Shown here in pieces: positions 35,835-46,126 of a stretch of 64,000 bases of DNA. The notes beneath the pieces are model-generated. The model was not told the DNA's origin. It made no database searches and worked only from the letters and a program-made list of their open reading frames with translations. Position 1 is the stretch's first letter; the number at the start of each line of letters is the position of its first letter. A program made the position numbers and the translations under genes. The DNA is from Candidatus Zixiibacteriota bacterium (GTDB taxonomy: Bacteria; Desulfobacterota; Binatia; UBA9968): NCBI GenBank assembly GCA_035574315.1, contig DATLYW010000026.1:1-64000 (forward strand), written 5' to 3'.

Positions 35835-36500
35835 ATGAACGAACCGTCCTGGAAACGTCTCCCTGAAGGCTTCCCCGTTCCCAGACAGGCCACCGAGAAA
35901 CTGCTGATCGAGCGGCTGTTGAGCAGTAAGACCGAAGCCGAGTACTTCCGCTGGCTGCTGTTCGTGGCGTCTTTTTACCGCGGGATAGAAAAGCCTGCCT
36001 GCGCCAGGGCTTTGCTGCAGCTCTTTCTCGAGACGAGCTCGGACCCGAGCCAGAAGGTACACTGCCACCTCGCGTTGGGGCAGATCGCCGTCGACGAGCA
36101 GGCGCTGGAGCTCGCTCTGAACCACTTTCTCACCGCGCTCGGCATGGACCCGAAAGAAAAAAGAGCTCTCTACGTGCTGCACAACAACGCAGGCTACTGC
36201 TTCAACCGACTCGGCCGATTCCTGGATGCCGAGCGTCACTGCCGTCTTGCCGTCGGGATCGACGGCGGAAGAGCAAGCGCGTACCGCAACCTCGGCCTCA
36301 GCCTTAGAGGACAAGGCAACCTGACAGCTGCAGCCTGGGCGCTGGCCGAGGCCGTCAGGGCCGACCCCGGGGACGGAAGGGCCCGCAGGCTCCTCGCCGG
36401 TCTCGCCGCCGGCGCACCGGCGCTTGCGCTTCAATGCCCCTGGATCGAGCGGGCCCTGTGCGACCCTCGATACCCGACCGACCCGATTCCCTTGATCTGA
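35835..36500 (+). CDS. TPR-repeat protein
   Basis: A 221-residue helical protein with about three tetratricopeptide units (HCHLALGQIAVDEQALELAL; HNNAGYCFNRLGRFLDAERH; YRNLGLSLRGQGNLTAAAWA). TPRs mediate protein-protein contacts. The first 60 residues form another helical pair. I chose ATG 35835, where a GGTGGGA precedes the start; an upstream start would add 43 poorly structured residues. It ends 106 bases before the CBS gene. Partners unknown. Confidence 0.7.
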   Translation: MNEPSWKRLPEGFPVPRQATEKLLIERLLSSKTEAEYFRWLLFVASFYRGIEKPACARALLQLFLETSSDPSQKVHCHLALGQIAVDEQALELALNHFLTALGMDPKEKRALYVLHNNAGYCFNRLGRFLDAERHCRLAVGIDGGRASAYRNLGLSLRGQGNLTAAAWALAEAVRADPGDGRARRLLAGLAAGAPALALQCPWIERALCDPRYPTDPIPLI

Positions 36501-36606
36501 CCGGGTTTTGCTTTACATTCGTCGCTCCCGACGCTAGATTCGCCTTACCGGTTACAGCGCGTCCCAACTTCGTCAGAAAAAGCTTCGACGAGGAAGGAGA
36601 TCTGCG

Positions 36607-37035
36607 ATGAGGAAGGTACGGGACATCCTGGCCGCCAAGGGCTCGCAGGTATGGTGGCTGCCGCCCACCGCCACGGTGTACGACGCGGTGGCGCTGATGG
36701 CCGAAAAGGAAGTCGGTGCCTTGCTGGTTCTGGAGGAGTCGAAGCTGGTGGGCATCATCTCGGAACGAGATTACGCGCGCAAGGTCATCTTGCAGGGACG
36801 GTCGTCGAAGGAGACGCTGGTCAAGGACATCATGACCGCACGCGTGGCCTATGCAGAGCCCGACCAGAGCATCGAGGAGTGCATGGCGCTGATGACCGAC
36901 AAGCGGATTCGCCACCTTCCGGTGATGGAGCAAGGAAAGGTCTGCGGCATCATCTCGATCGGCGACCTGGTAAAGGCGATCATCGCGGATCAGCAATTCA
37001 TAATCCAGCAGCTGGAGCGCTATATTACCGGATAG
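36607..37035 (+). CDS. two-CBS-domain protein
   Basis: A 142-residue stand-alone Bateman module: CBS1 at about residues 8-65 (ATVYDAVALMAEKEVGALLV, SERDYARKV) and CBS2 at about 75-135 (DQSIEECMALMTDKRIRHLP, ISIGDLVKAII). These bind adenine nucleotides and sense energy charge. GGAAGGAGATCTGCG precedes the ATG. As a free-standing protein its target is unknown. Confidence 0.88.
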   Translation: MRKVRDILAAKGSQVWWLPPTATVYDAVALMAEKEVGALLVLEESKLVGIISERDYARKVILQGRSSKETLVKDIMTARVAYAEPDQSIEECMALMTDKRIRHLPVMEQGKVCGIISIGDLVKAIIADQQFIIQQLERYITG

Positions 37036-37358
37036 AAGCGTTTCCGGTTTCTGGTTCCGGGTTTCTGGCCTTCGACCGTGACCGCCGCGTAGCGTCGCGG
37101 CCCGGTCGGGCGGAAACGGGCTTCCCCGGCGTAAAGATGCCGGCGGCGCCTGCCCACTGACGCTGCTCGTATCTAACATATTGAATTTCTTTATTTTTTG
37201 TCTGGATGCCAGAGTACCGGAGAGGGGGTGAGCCTCTGATCGAGAAACGGAAGATCTCGAAATTTTGGATTTTTACAGAGGTAGAGGGTTGACTTTTGGC
37301 GTCGATGATGACATTAAGAATTTTAAATCAACACCAGGCAAGACCTAAATAATTTAAC
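37036..37358. other. AT-rich intergenic region upstream of Lrp-type gene
   Basis: This 323-base gap is the most AT-rich part of the window from about 37165 to the gene start, in contrast to the GC-rich genes around it. It holds a promoter-like site (separate entry) and a weak stem CGAGA/TCTCG. AT-rich upstream DNA suits an autoregulated Lrp-family gene. Confidence 0.5.
37289..37317 (+). promoter_or_regulatory. possible promoter of the Lrp/AsnC gene
   Basis: TTGACT at 37289-37294 is followed after 17 bases by CATTAA. The -10 is weak, but the spacing and the AT-rich setting fit, 42 bases upstream of the TTG start. Confidence 0.4.
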
Positions 37359-37844
37359 TTGCTCGACACAATAGATTTAAAAATACTTTCTATTCTTCAA
37401 AATAACGGCCGGTCGAAGCTCGCCGACATCGCCGGCGAGGTGGAGCTTTCGCCTCCGGCTGTTATGGAACGAGTAAAAAAGCTGGAATCCAGCGGCGTCA
37501 TCAAGGGTTACCAGGCACTGCTGGACGGCAAAAAAGTCGGAAAAGACATTACCGCTTTCATCGGCGTTTCGATCGGCAATCAGCGCGCCATCGATCAATT
37601 CGCCTCTCGCATGTTGCAATACAACGACGTGCTCGAGTGCCACCACGTTACGGGCGATGAAAGCTTCATCTTGAAGGTGAAATCCGCCAACACGGCATCG
37701 TTGGAAAAGTTGCTCGGCGAGATCCGGTCCGTCGACGGTGTCACCCGGACGGTCACGAAAGTGGTGCTTTCGACCGCCAAGGAGAGCCAGGCCCTGGATC
37801 TGAACGTCAATCCGGCGGATTGTTCCAGCTCAAAGAGGAAGTGA
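37359..37844 (+). CDS. Lrp/AsnC family transcriptional regulator
   Basis: A 161-residue regulator: N-terminal winged helix-turn-helix ([40 protein letters not shown]) and C-terminal RAM ligand-binding domain ([19 protein letters not shown]). Lrp proteins assemble as octamers and respond to amino acids. It stands just upstream of glutamate synthase, a known Lrp target in enterobacteria, so it probably regulates gltBD or itself. A TTG start is used and no clear ribosome site is visible. Confidence 0.88.
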   Translation: MLDTIDLKILSILQNNGRSKLADIAGEVELSPPAVMERVKKLESSGVIKGYQALLDGKKVGKDITAFIGVSIGNQRAIDQFASRMLQYNDVLECHHVTGDESFILKVKSANTASLEKLLGEIRSVDGVTRTVTKVVLSTAKESQALDLNVNPADCSSSKRK

Positions 37845-37971
37845 CGCGCGTCAACGCGTCCGGGGCCGTCCGGGGGACTGGGGCCGTTCCGGTCGTTGGT
37901 TTCAGGGGGAGGCGGCCGGGAATCTCGGAAACGGCGTTGCGGGAATCGTTTTATCGGTAAAGGACGAGCAC

Positions 37972-40900
37972 ATGAGGATACCAGGTTTTCCACCGAAACA
38001 GGGGCTGTACGATCCGGCGTTCGAGCATGACTCTTGCGGCGTCGGGTTCGTCGTCAACATCAAGGGGAAACGGTCGCGCGAGATCATCGATCAGGCCCTG
38101 ACGGTGCTCGAGAACCTCGACCATCGCGGGGCCTGCGGCTGCGAGGAAAACACCGGGGACGGGGCCGGCATCCTGTTGCAGATCCCGCACCGCTTTTTCC
38201 AGCACGCCTGCGAGGGGCTCGGCTTCCATCTGCCCGACCCGGGGCAGTACGGTGTCGGCATGATTTTTCTGCCGGACCACCGCGAGCAGCGGCGTCGATT
38301 CGAGAAGATCTTCGCGACCATCGTCGAGGAGGAGGGACAGCGCCTGCTCGGATGGCGCAAGGTGCCGACCGATAATCTTTACCTCGGCGAGACGGCGAAG
38401 AGCTGCGAACCCTTCGTGCGGCAGGTCTTCATCGGCCGCGGCGAGAACGTGGGCGACGATCTCGCGTTCGAGCGCAAGCTCTACGTGATCCGCCGCCGGG
38501 CCGAGAACGCCATCCGCTACGCGGGGCTCCCCGGCGGGGATTTCTTCTACGTCCCGAGCCTCTCGCACCGGACCCTCGTCTACAAGGGCATGCTCACGCC
38601 CCGGCAGCTGACCACCTTCTATCCCGACCTGTCGGACCCGGCGATGGAAAGCGCCATCGCCGTCGTGCACTCGCGGTTCAGCACCAACACCTTCCCGAGC
38701 TGGGGTCGGGCGCACCCGTATCGCTATCTCATCCATAACGGCGAGATCAACACGCTGCGCGGCAACGAGAACTGGATGCATGCGCGCCAGGCCATGCTGT
38801 CATCGCCGCTGTTCGGCGACGACATCAAGAAGGTCCTGCCGATCATCCAGGAGGACGGGAGCGACTCCGCCAAGTTCGACAACTGTCTGGAGTTTCTCGC
38901 GCTCAGCGGCCGCTCCCTACCCCACGCCGTGATGATGATGATCCCGGAGCCCTGGGAAAACCACGAGAGCATGGACGAGCGCAAACGGGCGTTCTACGAG
39001 TACCACAGCACGCTGATGGAGCCCTGGGACGGCCCGGCCTCGATCGCCTTTACCGACGGGACGGTGGTGGGCGCGGTTCTCGACCGAAACGGCCTGAGGC
39101 CGTCGCGCTACTACGTGACCAAGGACGACCTGGTGATCATGGCTTCGGAGGTCGGGGTTCTCGACGTGCCGCCGGAGCGGGTGCTGGAAAAGCGCCGGCT
39201 GCAGCCGGGGCGCATGTTTCTCGTCGATACGGCCGAGGGGCGAATCATCAGCGACGAAGAAATCAAGGAACAAATGGCGTCGGCTCGACCCTACGGTCAA
39301 TGGTTGAAGGAGAACGCCGTCTACTTCGACAAGCTCCCGGCCGTTCCGGAGGAGGCGCCGGTCGTGAATCACCCGGCCACCCTCCAGCGCCTTCAGGCGT
39401 TCGGCTACAGTTTCGAGGATCTGCGGATCAACCTCGGGCCCATGGCGCAGAACGGCATTCAGCCGGTGGGTTCCATGGGAACCGACACTCCGCTGGCGGT
39501 GCTTTCCGACAAGCCGCAGCTCCTTTACAACTATTTCAAGCAACTCTTCGCGCAGGTGACCAATCCCCCGATCGACCCGATTCGCGAAGAGCTGATCACC
39601 TCGACGACGCTGACATTGGGATCGGAGGGCAACCTGATCGATCCCAGGCCGGAGAGCTGCCGGCAGCTGCGCTTGTCGATCCCGATCCTCAAGAACTCGG
39701 AGATGGAGAAGCTGCGGCTCATCGACCGGCCCGGCATTCGCTCCGTCACGCTGCCGATCCTGTTCGATCCGAAGCAAGGCCGGTCCGGCCTCGAGCGGGC
39801 GCTCGACGAGCTGTTCCGGGCGGCGGATGAGGCGATCGCCGGCGGCGCGACCATCCTGATCCTCTCCGACAAAGGCGTGAACCGCTCGCGGGCGGCGATT
39901 CCGGCGTTGCTGGCCGTTTCGGGCCTGCATCATCACCTGATCCGGAGCGGCACGCGCACGCGGGTCGGTCTGGTGCTCGAATCGGGGGAGCCGCGCGAGG
40001 TGCACCATTTCTGCCTGCTCCTCGGCTACGGCGCGCAGGCGATCAACCCCTATCTCGTCTTCGAGTGCCTCAACGACATGATCGCCGAAGGGATGTTGAA
40101 GGACATCACCTACCACGATGCCGTGAAGGGCTACATCAAGGCTGCGGTCAAAGGCGTCGTGAAGGTCATGGCGAAAATGGGCATCTCGACCATCAAGTCC
40201 TACTGCGGCGCCCAGATATTCGAAGCGCTGGGGCTGGGGCAGGAGCTGATCGACAAGTATTTCACATGGACGCCGTCACGGGTCGGGGGGATCGGTCTGG
40301 AGGAAATCGCGCGCGAGGTTCAGCAGCAGCACGCGAAGGCGTTTCCCCTCTATCCGTTGAACGGGCGCACGCTGGAGGTGTACGGCCAGTACCAGTACCG
40401 AAAGGACGGGGAGCTGCACCTGTTCAACCCGCGCACGGTCCATCTCCTGCAAAAGGCCTGCCGGACGAACGACTACAGCGTCTTCAAGGAGTACGCGCGG
40501 CTGATCGACGACCAGTCGGAGCGACTGGCCACGCTGCGCGGGCTGATGGAGATCAAGTACGCCGAGCAGCCGTTGCCGATCGAGGAGGTCGAGCCGGTCG
40601 AAGAAATCGTCAAGCGCTTCAAGACCGGAGCGATGTCGTACGGCTCGATCAGCAAAGAGGCGCACGAAGCGCTGGCGATCGCGATGAACCGGCTCGGCGG
40701 CAAGAGCAACACGGGCGAGGGAGGCGAGGATCCCGCGCGCTACGTTCCGGATGCCAACGGCGACTCGCGCAACAGCGCGATCAAGCAGGTCGCCTCCGGG
40801 CGGTTCGGCGTGACGAGCTATTACCTGACCCAGGCCAAGGAGATCCAGATCAAGATGGCGCAAGGGGCCAAGCCCGGGGAGGGCGGCGAGCTACCGGGCC

Positions 40901-42570
40901 GCAAGGTGTATCCGTGGATCGCCAAAGTGCGCCATTCGACTCCGGGGGTCGGCCTGATCTCGCCGCCGCCGCACCACGACATTTATTCGATCGAAGATCT
41001 GGCGCAGTTGATTCACGACTTGAAGAACGCAAATCATCACGCGCGGATCAGCGTCAAGCTGGTTTCCGAGGTCGGGGTCGGAACGATCGCCGCCGGGGTG
41101 GCCAAAGGCCACGCCGATGTGGTGTTGATCAGCGGCCACGATGGCGGCACCGGCGCCTCGCCGCAGACCAGCATCAAGCACGCCGGATTGCCGTGGGAGC
41201 TCGGTCTCGCCGAGACGCACCAGACCCTGCTGCTCAACAACCTGCGCAGTCGGATCACGGTGGAGACCGACGGGCAGCTCAAAACCGGCCGTGACGTGGT
41301 AATCGCGGCGCTGCTCGGCGCCGAGGAGTTCGGTTTCGCCACCACGGCGCTCGTGGCTCTCGGATGCATCATGATGCGGGTCTGTCATCTCGATACCTGC
41401 CCGGTGGGCGTGGCGACGCAGAATCCCGAGCTGCGCAAGCTTTTCACCGGCGATCCGGCGCATGTCGTCAATTTCATGCGCTTCATTGCGCAGGACGTGC
41501 GCGAGCACATGGCCAAGCTGGGTTTTCGCACCATCAATGAAATGGTCGGCCGCTCCGATCGGCTGGAGATGAGGCGGGCGATCAACCACTGGAAAGCGAA
41601 GGGTCTCGATTACTCGGCAATTCTCTATCAGCCGAAGGTCGGGCCGGAGGTCGGGCGGTACTGCCAGATTCCGCAGAACCATGGGCTGGAGAACGCGCTG
41701 GACAACCAGGTCCTGCTCGATCTGGCGGCCCCGGCTCTTGAACGAGGCGAAAAGGTCAAGGCGACGCTTCCCATCCGCAACACCAACCGTGTCGTCGGCA
41801 CGATTCTCGGCAGCGAGGTGACGCGGCGCTACGGTCCTCAGGGGCTCCCGGAGGATACGATCCATTTCCATTTCCAGGGGTCCGCGGGCCAGAGCTTCGG
41901 CGCCTTCATCCCGCCGGGAATGACCCTGGAGCTGGAAGGCGACGCCAACGACTATTGCGGCAAAGGCCTCTCCGGCGGCAAGTTGATTCTGTATCCGCCC
42001 GAGGGCTCGACCTTCCCGCCGGAGGAAAACATCATCGTGGGAAACGTGGCCTTCTACGGTGCCACCAGCGGGGAGGCCTACATCCGCGGAATGGCCGGAG
42101 AACGATTCTGCGTGCGCAACAGCGGCGTGCGCGCGGTCATCGAAGGCGTGGGCGACCACGGCTGCGAGTACATGACCGGCGGACGGGTGGTGGTGATCGG
42201 CAAGACCGGCCGTAACTTCGCCGCCGGGATGTCCGGCGGCATCGCCTATGTCCTCGACGAGGACGGGACTTTCAAGACCCGCTGTAATCTGGAAACCGTC
42301 AACCTCGAGCCGCTCGGGGAGCTGGACCTCCAGGAAGTCGAAGAGTTGCTCAAGCGGCACGCGATCTACACGCGCAGCGCGCGTGCGTGGCAGCTCCTTG
42401 CTCTGTGGCAGGAGACGGCGCGGAAGTTCGTCAAGGTGATGCCGAAGGACTACCGCCGGATGATGGAGGCCTTGCAGCGCGCCGAGAGCGAAGGCCTGGT
42501 CGGCGAAGAGGCGATCATGGCCGCGTTCGAAGCCAACAAGAACGACGCCGCGCGCGTCAGCGGGAATTGA
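37972..42570 (+). CDS. gltB: glutamate synthase large subunit
   Basis: A 1532-residue protein with the full bacterial layout: N-terminal glutaminase domain with catalytic Cys22 in [13 protein letters not shown] after a 21-residue propeptide, central domain, FMN-binding synthase domain ([32 protein letters not shown], 3Fe-4S ligands in [13 protein letters not shown]) and C-terminal beta-helix ([10 protein letters not shown]). Together with GltD it converts 2-oxoglutarate and glutamine to two glutamates using NADPH. Placed after the Lrp-like regulator; gltD follows 214 bases later. Confidence 0.97.
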   Translation: MRIPGFPPKQGLYDPAFEHDSCGVGFVVNIKGKRSREIIDQALTVLENLDHRGACGCEENTGDGAGILLQIPHRFFQHACEGLGFHLPDPGQYGVGMIFLPDHREQRRRFEKIFATIVEEEGQRLLGWRKVPTDNLYLGETAKSCEPFVRQVFIGRGENVGDDLAFERKLYVIRRRAENAIRYAGLPGGDFFYVPSLSHRTLVYKGMLTPRQLTTFYPDLSDPAMESAIAVVHSRFSTNTFPSWGRAHPYRYLIHNGEINTLRGNENWMHARQAMLSSPLFGDDIKKVLPIIQEDGSDSAKFDNCLEFLALSGRSLPHAVMMMIPEPWENHESMDERKRAFYEYHSTLMEPWDGPASIAFTDGTVVGAVLDRNGLRPSRYYVTKDDLVIMASEVGVLDVPPERVLEKRRLQPGRMFLVDTAEGRIISDEEIKEQMASARPYGQWLKENAVYFDKLPAVPEEAPVVNHPATLQRLQAFGYSFEDLRINLGPMAQNGIQPVGSMGTDTPLAVLSDKPQLLYNYFKQLFAQVTNPPIDPIREELITSTTLTLGSEGNLIDPRPESCRQLRLSIPILKNSEMEKLRLIDRPGIRSVTLPILFDPKQGRSGLERALDELFRAADEAIAGGATILILSDKGVNRSRAAIPALLAVSGLHHHLIRSGTRTRVGLVLESGEPREVHHFCLLLGYGAQAINPYLVFECLNDMIAEGMLKDITYHDAVKGYIKAAVKGVVKVMAKMGISTIKSYCGAQIFEALGLGQELIDKYFTWTPSRVGGIGLEEIAREVQQQHAKAFPLYPLNGRTLEVYGQYQYRKDGELHLFNPRTVHLLQKACRTNDYSVFKEYARLIDDQSERLATLRGLMEIKYAEQPLPIEEVEPVEEIVKRFKTGAMSYGSISKEAHEALAIAMNRLGGKSNTGEGGEDPARYVPDANGDSRNSAIKQVASGRFGVTSYYLTQAKEIQIKMAQGAKPGEGGELPGRKVYPWIAKVRHSTPGVGLISPPPHHDIYSIEDLAQLIHDLKNANHHARISVKLVSEVGVGTIAAGVAKGHADVVLISGHDGGTGASPQTSIKHAGLPWELGLAETHQTLLLNNLRSRITVETDGQLKTGRDVVIAALLGAEEFGFATTALVALGCIMMRVCHLDTCPVGVATQNPELRKLFTGDPAHVVNFMRFIAQDVREHMAKLGFRTINEMVGRSDRLEMRRAINHWKAKGLDYSAILYQPKVGPEVGRYCQIPQNHGLENALDNQVLLDLAAPALERGEKVKATLPIRNTNRVVGTILGSEVTRRYGPQGLPEDTIHFHFQGSAGQSFGAFIPPGMTLELEGDANDYCGKGLSGGKLILYPPEGSTFPPEENIIVGNVAFYGATSGEAYIRGMAGERFCVRNSGVRAVIEGVGDHGCEYMTGGRVVVIGKTGRNFAAGMSGGIAYVLDEDGTFKTRCNLETVNLEPLGELDLQEVEELLKRHAIYTRSARAWQLLALWQETARKFVKVMPKDYRRMMEALQRAESEGLVGEEAIMAAFEANKNDAARVSGN

Positions 42571-42784
42571 CCCTGTTCCCGGCTCGGGAACGGCGATCGG
42601 CCCGGCCGCGCGCGATCGAGACCCGCCGGCGCGGTCCGGTCCCAGCGATTACCGACAGGGCTGCAGCGTCACGGGGCTCGGGGCTTCCGGTACCGGTGCC
42701 TTTCACGGCGCGGCCGTGCTCCGCGAGGCGTGCCGGTCCAGGATCGCAAGCCGGATAGGGTTCGCTTGAGGAGAAGGACAGACG
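42571..42784. other. gltB-gltD spacer
   Basis: 214 GC-rich bases without a supported gene. No terminator-like hairpin with a T-run is present, so gltB and gltD may still be co-transcribed. Confidence 0.4.
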
Positions 42785-44269
42785 ATGGGTAAGCCAACCG
42801 GATTCATCGAATATCCGCGCGAGCTCCCGCGCGACCGCTCGCCGGTGGAGCGGGTGAAGGACTGGGAGGAGTTTCACGAGCATTTTCCGGAGGACAAGCT
42901 TCGCCAGCAAGGCGCGCGCTGCATGGACTGCGGTATTCCCTTCTGCCACACCGGGCAGTTGCTGAACGGCATGGCTTCGGGGTGCCCGATCAACAACCTG
43001 ATCCCCGAGTGGAACGATCTCGTTTACCGGGGCCTGTGGCGCGAGGCGTTGCACAGGCTGCACAAGACCAACAACTTTCCCGAGTTCACCGGGCGCGTCT
43101 GTCCGGCGCCGTGCGAAGGCTCGTGCGTTTTAGGCCTCCAAGAACAGCCGGTAACGATCAAGACCATCGAATGCGCGATCGTCGACAACGGTTTCGCTCA
43201 GGGCTGGATTCGCCCGGAGCCGCCCGAGCAGCGCACGGGCAAGAAAGTGGCGGTGGTGGGCTCGGGCCCGTCGGGGCTTGCGTGCGCCGATCAGCTCAAC
43301 CGCGCGGGGCACCTCGTCACCGTGTTCGAGCGCGCCGATCGGATCGGCGGGTTGCTGATGTACGGTATACCTAACATGAAGCTCGACAAGGCGATCGTGC
43401 AGCGTCGAGTCGATCTGATGGCGGCCGAAGGGGTGCGGTTCGTTACCGGAACCGCCGTGGGGGTCGACTTTCCCGCGTCCCGGCTGCGGGAAGAGTTCGA
43501 CGCGGTGGTTCTTTGTCTCGGAGCGACCAAGCCACGCGATTTGCCGATCCCCGGGCGGGAGCTGAAGGGCATCCATTTCGCCATGGAGTTCCTGCAGGCC
43601 AACACCAAGAGCCTGCTCGACTCCCGGCACCGGGACGGGCGCTTCATATCGGCGAAGGACAAGCATGTCGTGGTGATCGGAGGCGGCGACACCGGAACCG
43701 ACTGCGTCGGAACCGCGATGCGCCACGGCTGCAAGAGCCTGACTCAGGTCGAGATCCTGCCCCGCCCGCCCGACACGCGGCAGCCGGACAACCCCTGGCC
43801 CGAGTGGCCCAAGGTCTACAAGCTCGACTATGGGCAAGAGGAAGCGAAAGCCCGCTTCGGAGACGACCCTCGGGTGTACCTCACGACCGCGGAAAAGTTC
43901 GTCGGCGACGAAAAGGGACACGTGCGCGAGCTGCACCTCTACAGCGTCGAGTGGGCGAAGGACGAAAGAGGAGCGTTCGTTCCGCGGCGGGTCCCGGGGA
44001 CCGACCGCGTGCTTCGCGCCGACCTTGTCCTTCTGGCGATGGGCTTTCTCGGACCGGAGGAGACGGTTCTCACCCAGCTCGGGGTCGAGCGCGACCAGCG
44101 CTCGAACGCCAAGGCGGACTACGGGCGGTTTGCGACCAACGTGCCCGGGGTCTTCGCTGCGGGAGACTGCCGGCGCGGACAGAGCCTGGTCGTCTGGGCG
44201 ATCAATGAGGGGCGGGGAGCCGCCCGGGAATGCGACCGCTACCTGATGGGGTCGACCGACCTGCCCTGA
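42785..44269 (+). CDS. gltD: glutamate synthase small subunit
   Basis: A 494-residue GltD: N-terminal 4Fe-4S cysteines ([29 protein letters not shown]), FAD-binding [21 protein letters not shown] and NADPH-binding [19 protein letters not shown]. It passes electrons from NADPH via FAD and iron-sulfur clusters to GltB. ATG at 42785 with GAGGAGAAGG upstream. Confidence 0.96.
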   Translation: MGKPTGFIEYPRELPRDRSPVERVKDWEEFHEHFPEDKLRQQGARCMDCGIPFCHTGQLLNGMASGCPINNLIPEWNDLVYRGLWREALHRLHKTNNFPEFTGRVCPAPCEGSCVLGLQEQPVTIKTIECAIVDNGFAQGWIRPEPPEQRTGKKVAVVGSGPSGLACADQLNRAGHLVTVFERADRIGGLLMYGIPNMKLDKAIVQRRVDLMAAEGVRFVTGTAVGVDFPASRLREEFDAVVLCLGATKPRDLPIPGRELKGIHFAMEFLQANTKSLLDSRHRDGRFISAKDKHVVVIGGGDTGTDCVGTAMRHGCKSLTQVEILPRPPDTRQPDNPWPEWPKVYKLDYGQEEAKARFGDDPRVYLTTAEKFVGDEKGHVRELHLYSVEWAKDERGAFVPRRVPGTDRVLRADLVLLAMGFLGPEETVLTQLGVERDQRSNAKADYGRFATNVPGVFAAGDCRRGQSLVVWAINEGRGAARECDRYLMGSTDLP

Positions 44270-44285
44270 TTGCCGGGCGTCGCCG

Positions 44286-44744
44286 ATGAACCGAGCCGTC
44301 TTTGCGCTCCTGTCTTTGTGGGTTGCCGCTTGGGGCTGCGCCGGCTCGGTCGATCACGACGGGGAGCTTGCAAGAAGAGCCGGCGAAGAGTTCGCCGCCG
44401 CCGTTTTCGTCGAGCGCGATTTCGACAAGGGATACTCTCTCCTCGCCGACGGCGCACGCCGATACGTGACCCGGGAAAAATTCAGAGAGGTCATTTCCCG
44501 CCTCCATCCTGGAAGCTTTCCCGGCAGCGTCGTCGCCACCGATTACGAGCCGATGCATGGCGAAAAGGCGCTCTATCTCTATCTCATCGGCGAGGCGCCG
44601 GAAGAAAAATTCTATTACCGGCTCGTCATGGAAGGGAGCGCCGGAGGGACCTACCGTCCGGTGGCGGTGTACCGAAGCGATGGGCCCTACCCCCCTTCCC
44701 CCGACCGCAAAAAACTGCCGGCTCGCTCCCAGGCTCATCCCTAG
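44286..44744 (+). CDS. probable secreted/lipoprotein with small NTF2-like domain
   Basis: A 152-residue protein, 16 bases after gltD. The N-terminus is a signal sequence ending VAAWGCAGS, a loose lipobox with the Cys at residue 18. The rest (ARRAGEEFAAAVFVERDFDK, YVTREKFREVISRLHPG, FYYRLVMEGS) has the helix-then-strands pattern of small NTF2-like (DUF4878-type) domains. It probably faces the periplasm. Its link to gltD is likely only positional. Confidence 0.6.
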   Translation: MNRAVFALLSLWVAAWGCAGSVDHDGELARRAGEEFAAAVFVERDFDKGYSLLADGARRYVTREKFREVISRLHPGSFPGSVVATDYEPMHGEKALYLYLIGEAPEEKFYYRLVMEGSAGGTYRPVAVYRSDGPYPPSPDRKKLPARSQAHP

Positions 44745-45135
44745 TCTCTAGCGGCGGCTATCGTCAGGCCCTTTGGGGATTGAAATTTCAGCCTCCGAGA
44801 TTCCAGCTCCAAAGCTTCCCGGGCGATGCCGTGCTTCCGTGCCATCGTGTCATGACCGAGTGCCAGCGATGACACGGGGGCTACCGGCGATTTCAAGACA
44901 TGCCGTGTTTTCAACAAGTTGACTGTTGGCATCAAGCTTGCCACTCATCCAGTCGAGCCGTCCATCCCGGGCGGCCACTCGCCCGAAAAGCCGAACTCTT
45001 CGCAAGGAGAGGGCGGAAAGCCACGGGTCGGATGCGGTGAGGGGGCCGGGGTTCGCGTCCGACGGCCGGGTTGCCGAAAGCGAGCGAAGCGGTGTGCTCG
45101 TACGCCGACGCGCAACCTCTGACGTGGACGGGCCG
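44745..45135. other. long intergenic region, no gene supported
   Basis: This 391-base gap contains an inverted repeat GTGTCAT/ATGACAC near 44848-44875. A minus-strand frame (44741-44944) has a mildly protein-like tail but no ribosome site or family match. It may be the remains of a decayed gene. Confidence 0.4.
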
Positions 45136-45798
45136 ATGAAACGCAATACCGTCGAACTTCACGGCGACGATTACGAGATCCAGTTTCCGGACGAATCCGC
45201 CGCCGAGCCAGTTCCCAGGCGACGGTCCTACGCCCGCTGTCTGCGGGCGCTCGGGCAGGCGCTCGAGAGCCGGCGGCTCGCCAGCGTCGATCTGGAGGTC
45301 GTGGACGGCATTTACGTCGTTCGAGGGACCGTGATTCCGAAGGAGCACGCGAACAAGTCTTTTCTCAGGGTCATGCGCGACCTCGTGAAGAAAGCGTTGC
45401 GTGAGCGGGAAGGACAGGGGAGAAGCGGAGATCAGGTCGCCCTTCGCTACACGGCGGAAGAGATCGAACGGCTGGATTCCCGGGGTCGGATGAAGCGGCA
45501 GAAACCCGACGCGATGCCCGATCCCCACAGCCTCTCTCAGATCCTGCGGGGCGCCGGCTCCTATCTGGACCACCGAATCGAGACCGCGCTGGTGGGGATC
45601 TCGATCAAAGACCGCTGGGTAACTTTGCGCTACCGCACGGTGGAAGGTAGATTGGAGCAGGCCAAACAAGACCTCGAGTACTTTTACGATTACTGGGTCA
45701 AGATGTACCTCCAACGCGCCAATCGGCCGCCATCCCCCTCGCCTCATGATCCTACGCTGATCGTTACGTGGGAAGGCCTGCGAAAGCGTTACGGCTGA
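45136..45798 (+). CDS. hypothetical protein (220 aa)
   Basis: A mixed alpha/beta, charged protein with no signal peptide. Residues 1-30 are acidic; YARCLRALGQALESRRLASV and FLRVMRDLVKKALREREGQG are amphipathic helices; the end has WVTLRYRTVEGRLEQAKQDL and a proline-rich tail. The initiation site is weak (GGACGGG upstream of ATG 45136). An earlier start would add about 70 arginine-rich residues and is unlikely. No family recognised. Confidence 0.55.
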   Translation: MKRNTVELHGDDYEIQFPDESAAEPVPRRRSYARCLRALGQALESRRLASVDLEVVDGIYVVRGTVIPKEHANKSFLRVMRDLVKKALREREGQGRSGDQVALRYTAEEIERLDSRGRMKRQKPDAMPDPHSLSQILRGAGSYLDHRIETALVGISIKDRWVTLRYRTVEGRLEQAKQDLEYFYDYWVKMYLQRANRPPSPSPHDPTLIVTWEGLRKRYG

Positions 45799-45817
45799 TC
45801 CAGCGCGCCGGCTCCAC

Positions 45818-45846
45818 TTGACAGCAGCCGCGGGTTGCGTTGAAAT
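45818..45846 (+). promoter_or_regulatory. sigma70-type promoter for cbtB
   Basis: TTGACA at 45818-45823, a 17-base spacer, and TGAAAT at 45841-45846 form a good promoter match starting 20 bases after the preceding stop codon. Transcripts would have a leader of roughly 85 bases containing both 16-bp dyads. Confidence 0.65.
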
Positions 45847-45850
45847 ACGC

Positions 45851-45926
45851 CCGGTTTGGAGACCGGCGGCGCCGTCACGAGCCCCACAGTTTCCGACTTC
45901 TGGCGGCGAGCCGGTTTCTCGACCGG
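45851..45926 (+). promoter_or_regulatory. two matching 16-bp dyads in the cbtB leader
   Basis: CCGGTTTGGAGACCGG at 45851-45866 and CCGGTTTCTCGACCGG at 45911-45926 differ at only three central bases and start exactly 60 bases apart. Each can form a CCGGT/ACCGG stem. The 3' arm of the second includes the first two G of the ribosome site GGGAGG (45925-45930). They could be operator sites or RNA hairpins gating translation. Sequence is direct; role inferred. Confidence 0.55.
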
Positions 45927-45937
45927 GAGGAACGGCC

Positions 45938-46126
45938 ATGTTGAGAACCGTTTCAACTCGCGTGTCGCTCGCCGTGCCGGAACCGCTGCGGTTCGCATGC
46001 CTTTCGGCGGCATTGCTCGTCGTCACGTTCGCCGTCCTTCACGTTTTGCTGGCCGCAACCTACCCGCCGGTGCACGACGCGCTGCACGATTTCCGCCATG
46101 CGCTGGCCGTCGTTCCCTGCCATTGA
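45938..46126 (+). CDS. cbtB: CbtB-type cobalt transporter subunit
   Basis: A 62-residue protein with one membrane helix (ACLSAALLVVTFAVLHVLLA) and the CbtB C-terminus VHDALHDFRHALAVVPCH, a His-rich tail likely to bind metal. CbtB is a predicted subunit of cobalt uptake systems with CbtA in many bacteria. GGGAGG lies seven bases before the ATG at 45938. Its stop overlaps the next start (TTGA). No B12 riboswitch core motif was found in the short leader. Too short to be found easily by size filters. Confidence 0.75.
   Translation: MLRTVSTRVSLAVPEPLRFACLSAALLVVTFAVLHVLLAATYPPVHDALHDFRHALAVVPCH

Noticed and set aside
37227-37275. Intrinsic terminator before the Lrp-type gene
   Set aside because: The CGAGA/TCTCG stem is only five base pairs and the following T-run is interrupted.
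45799-45937. Cobalamin riboswitch upstream of cbtB
   Set aside because: The leader is too short and lacks the B12-box core GCCACTG and other conserved elements.
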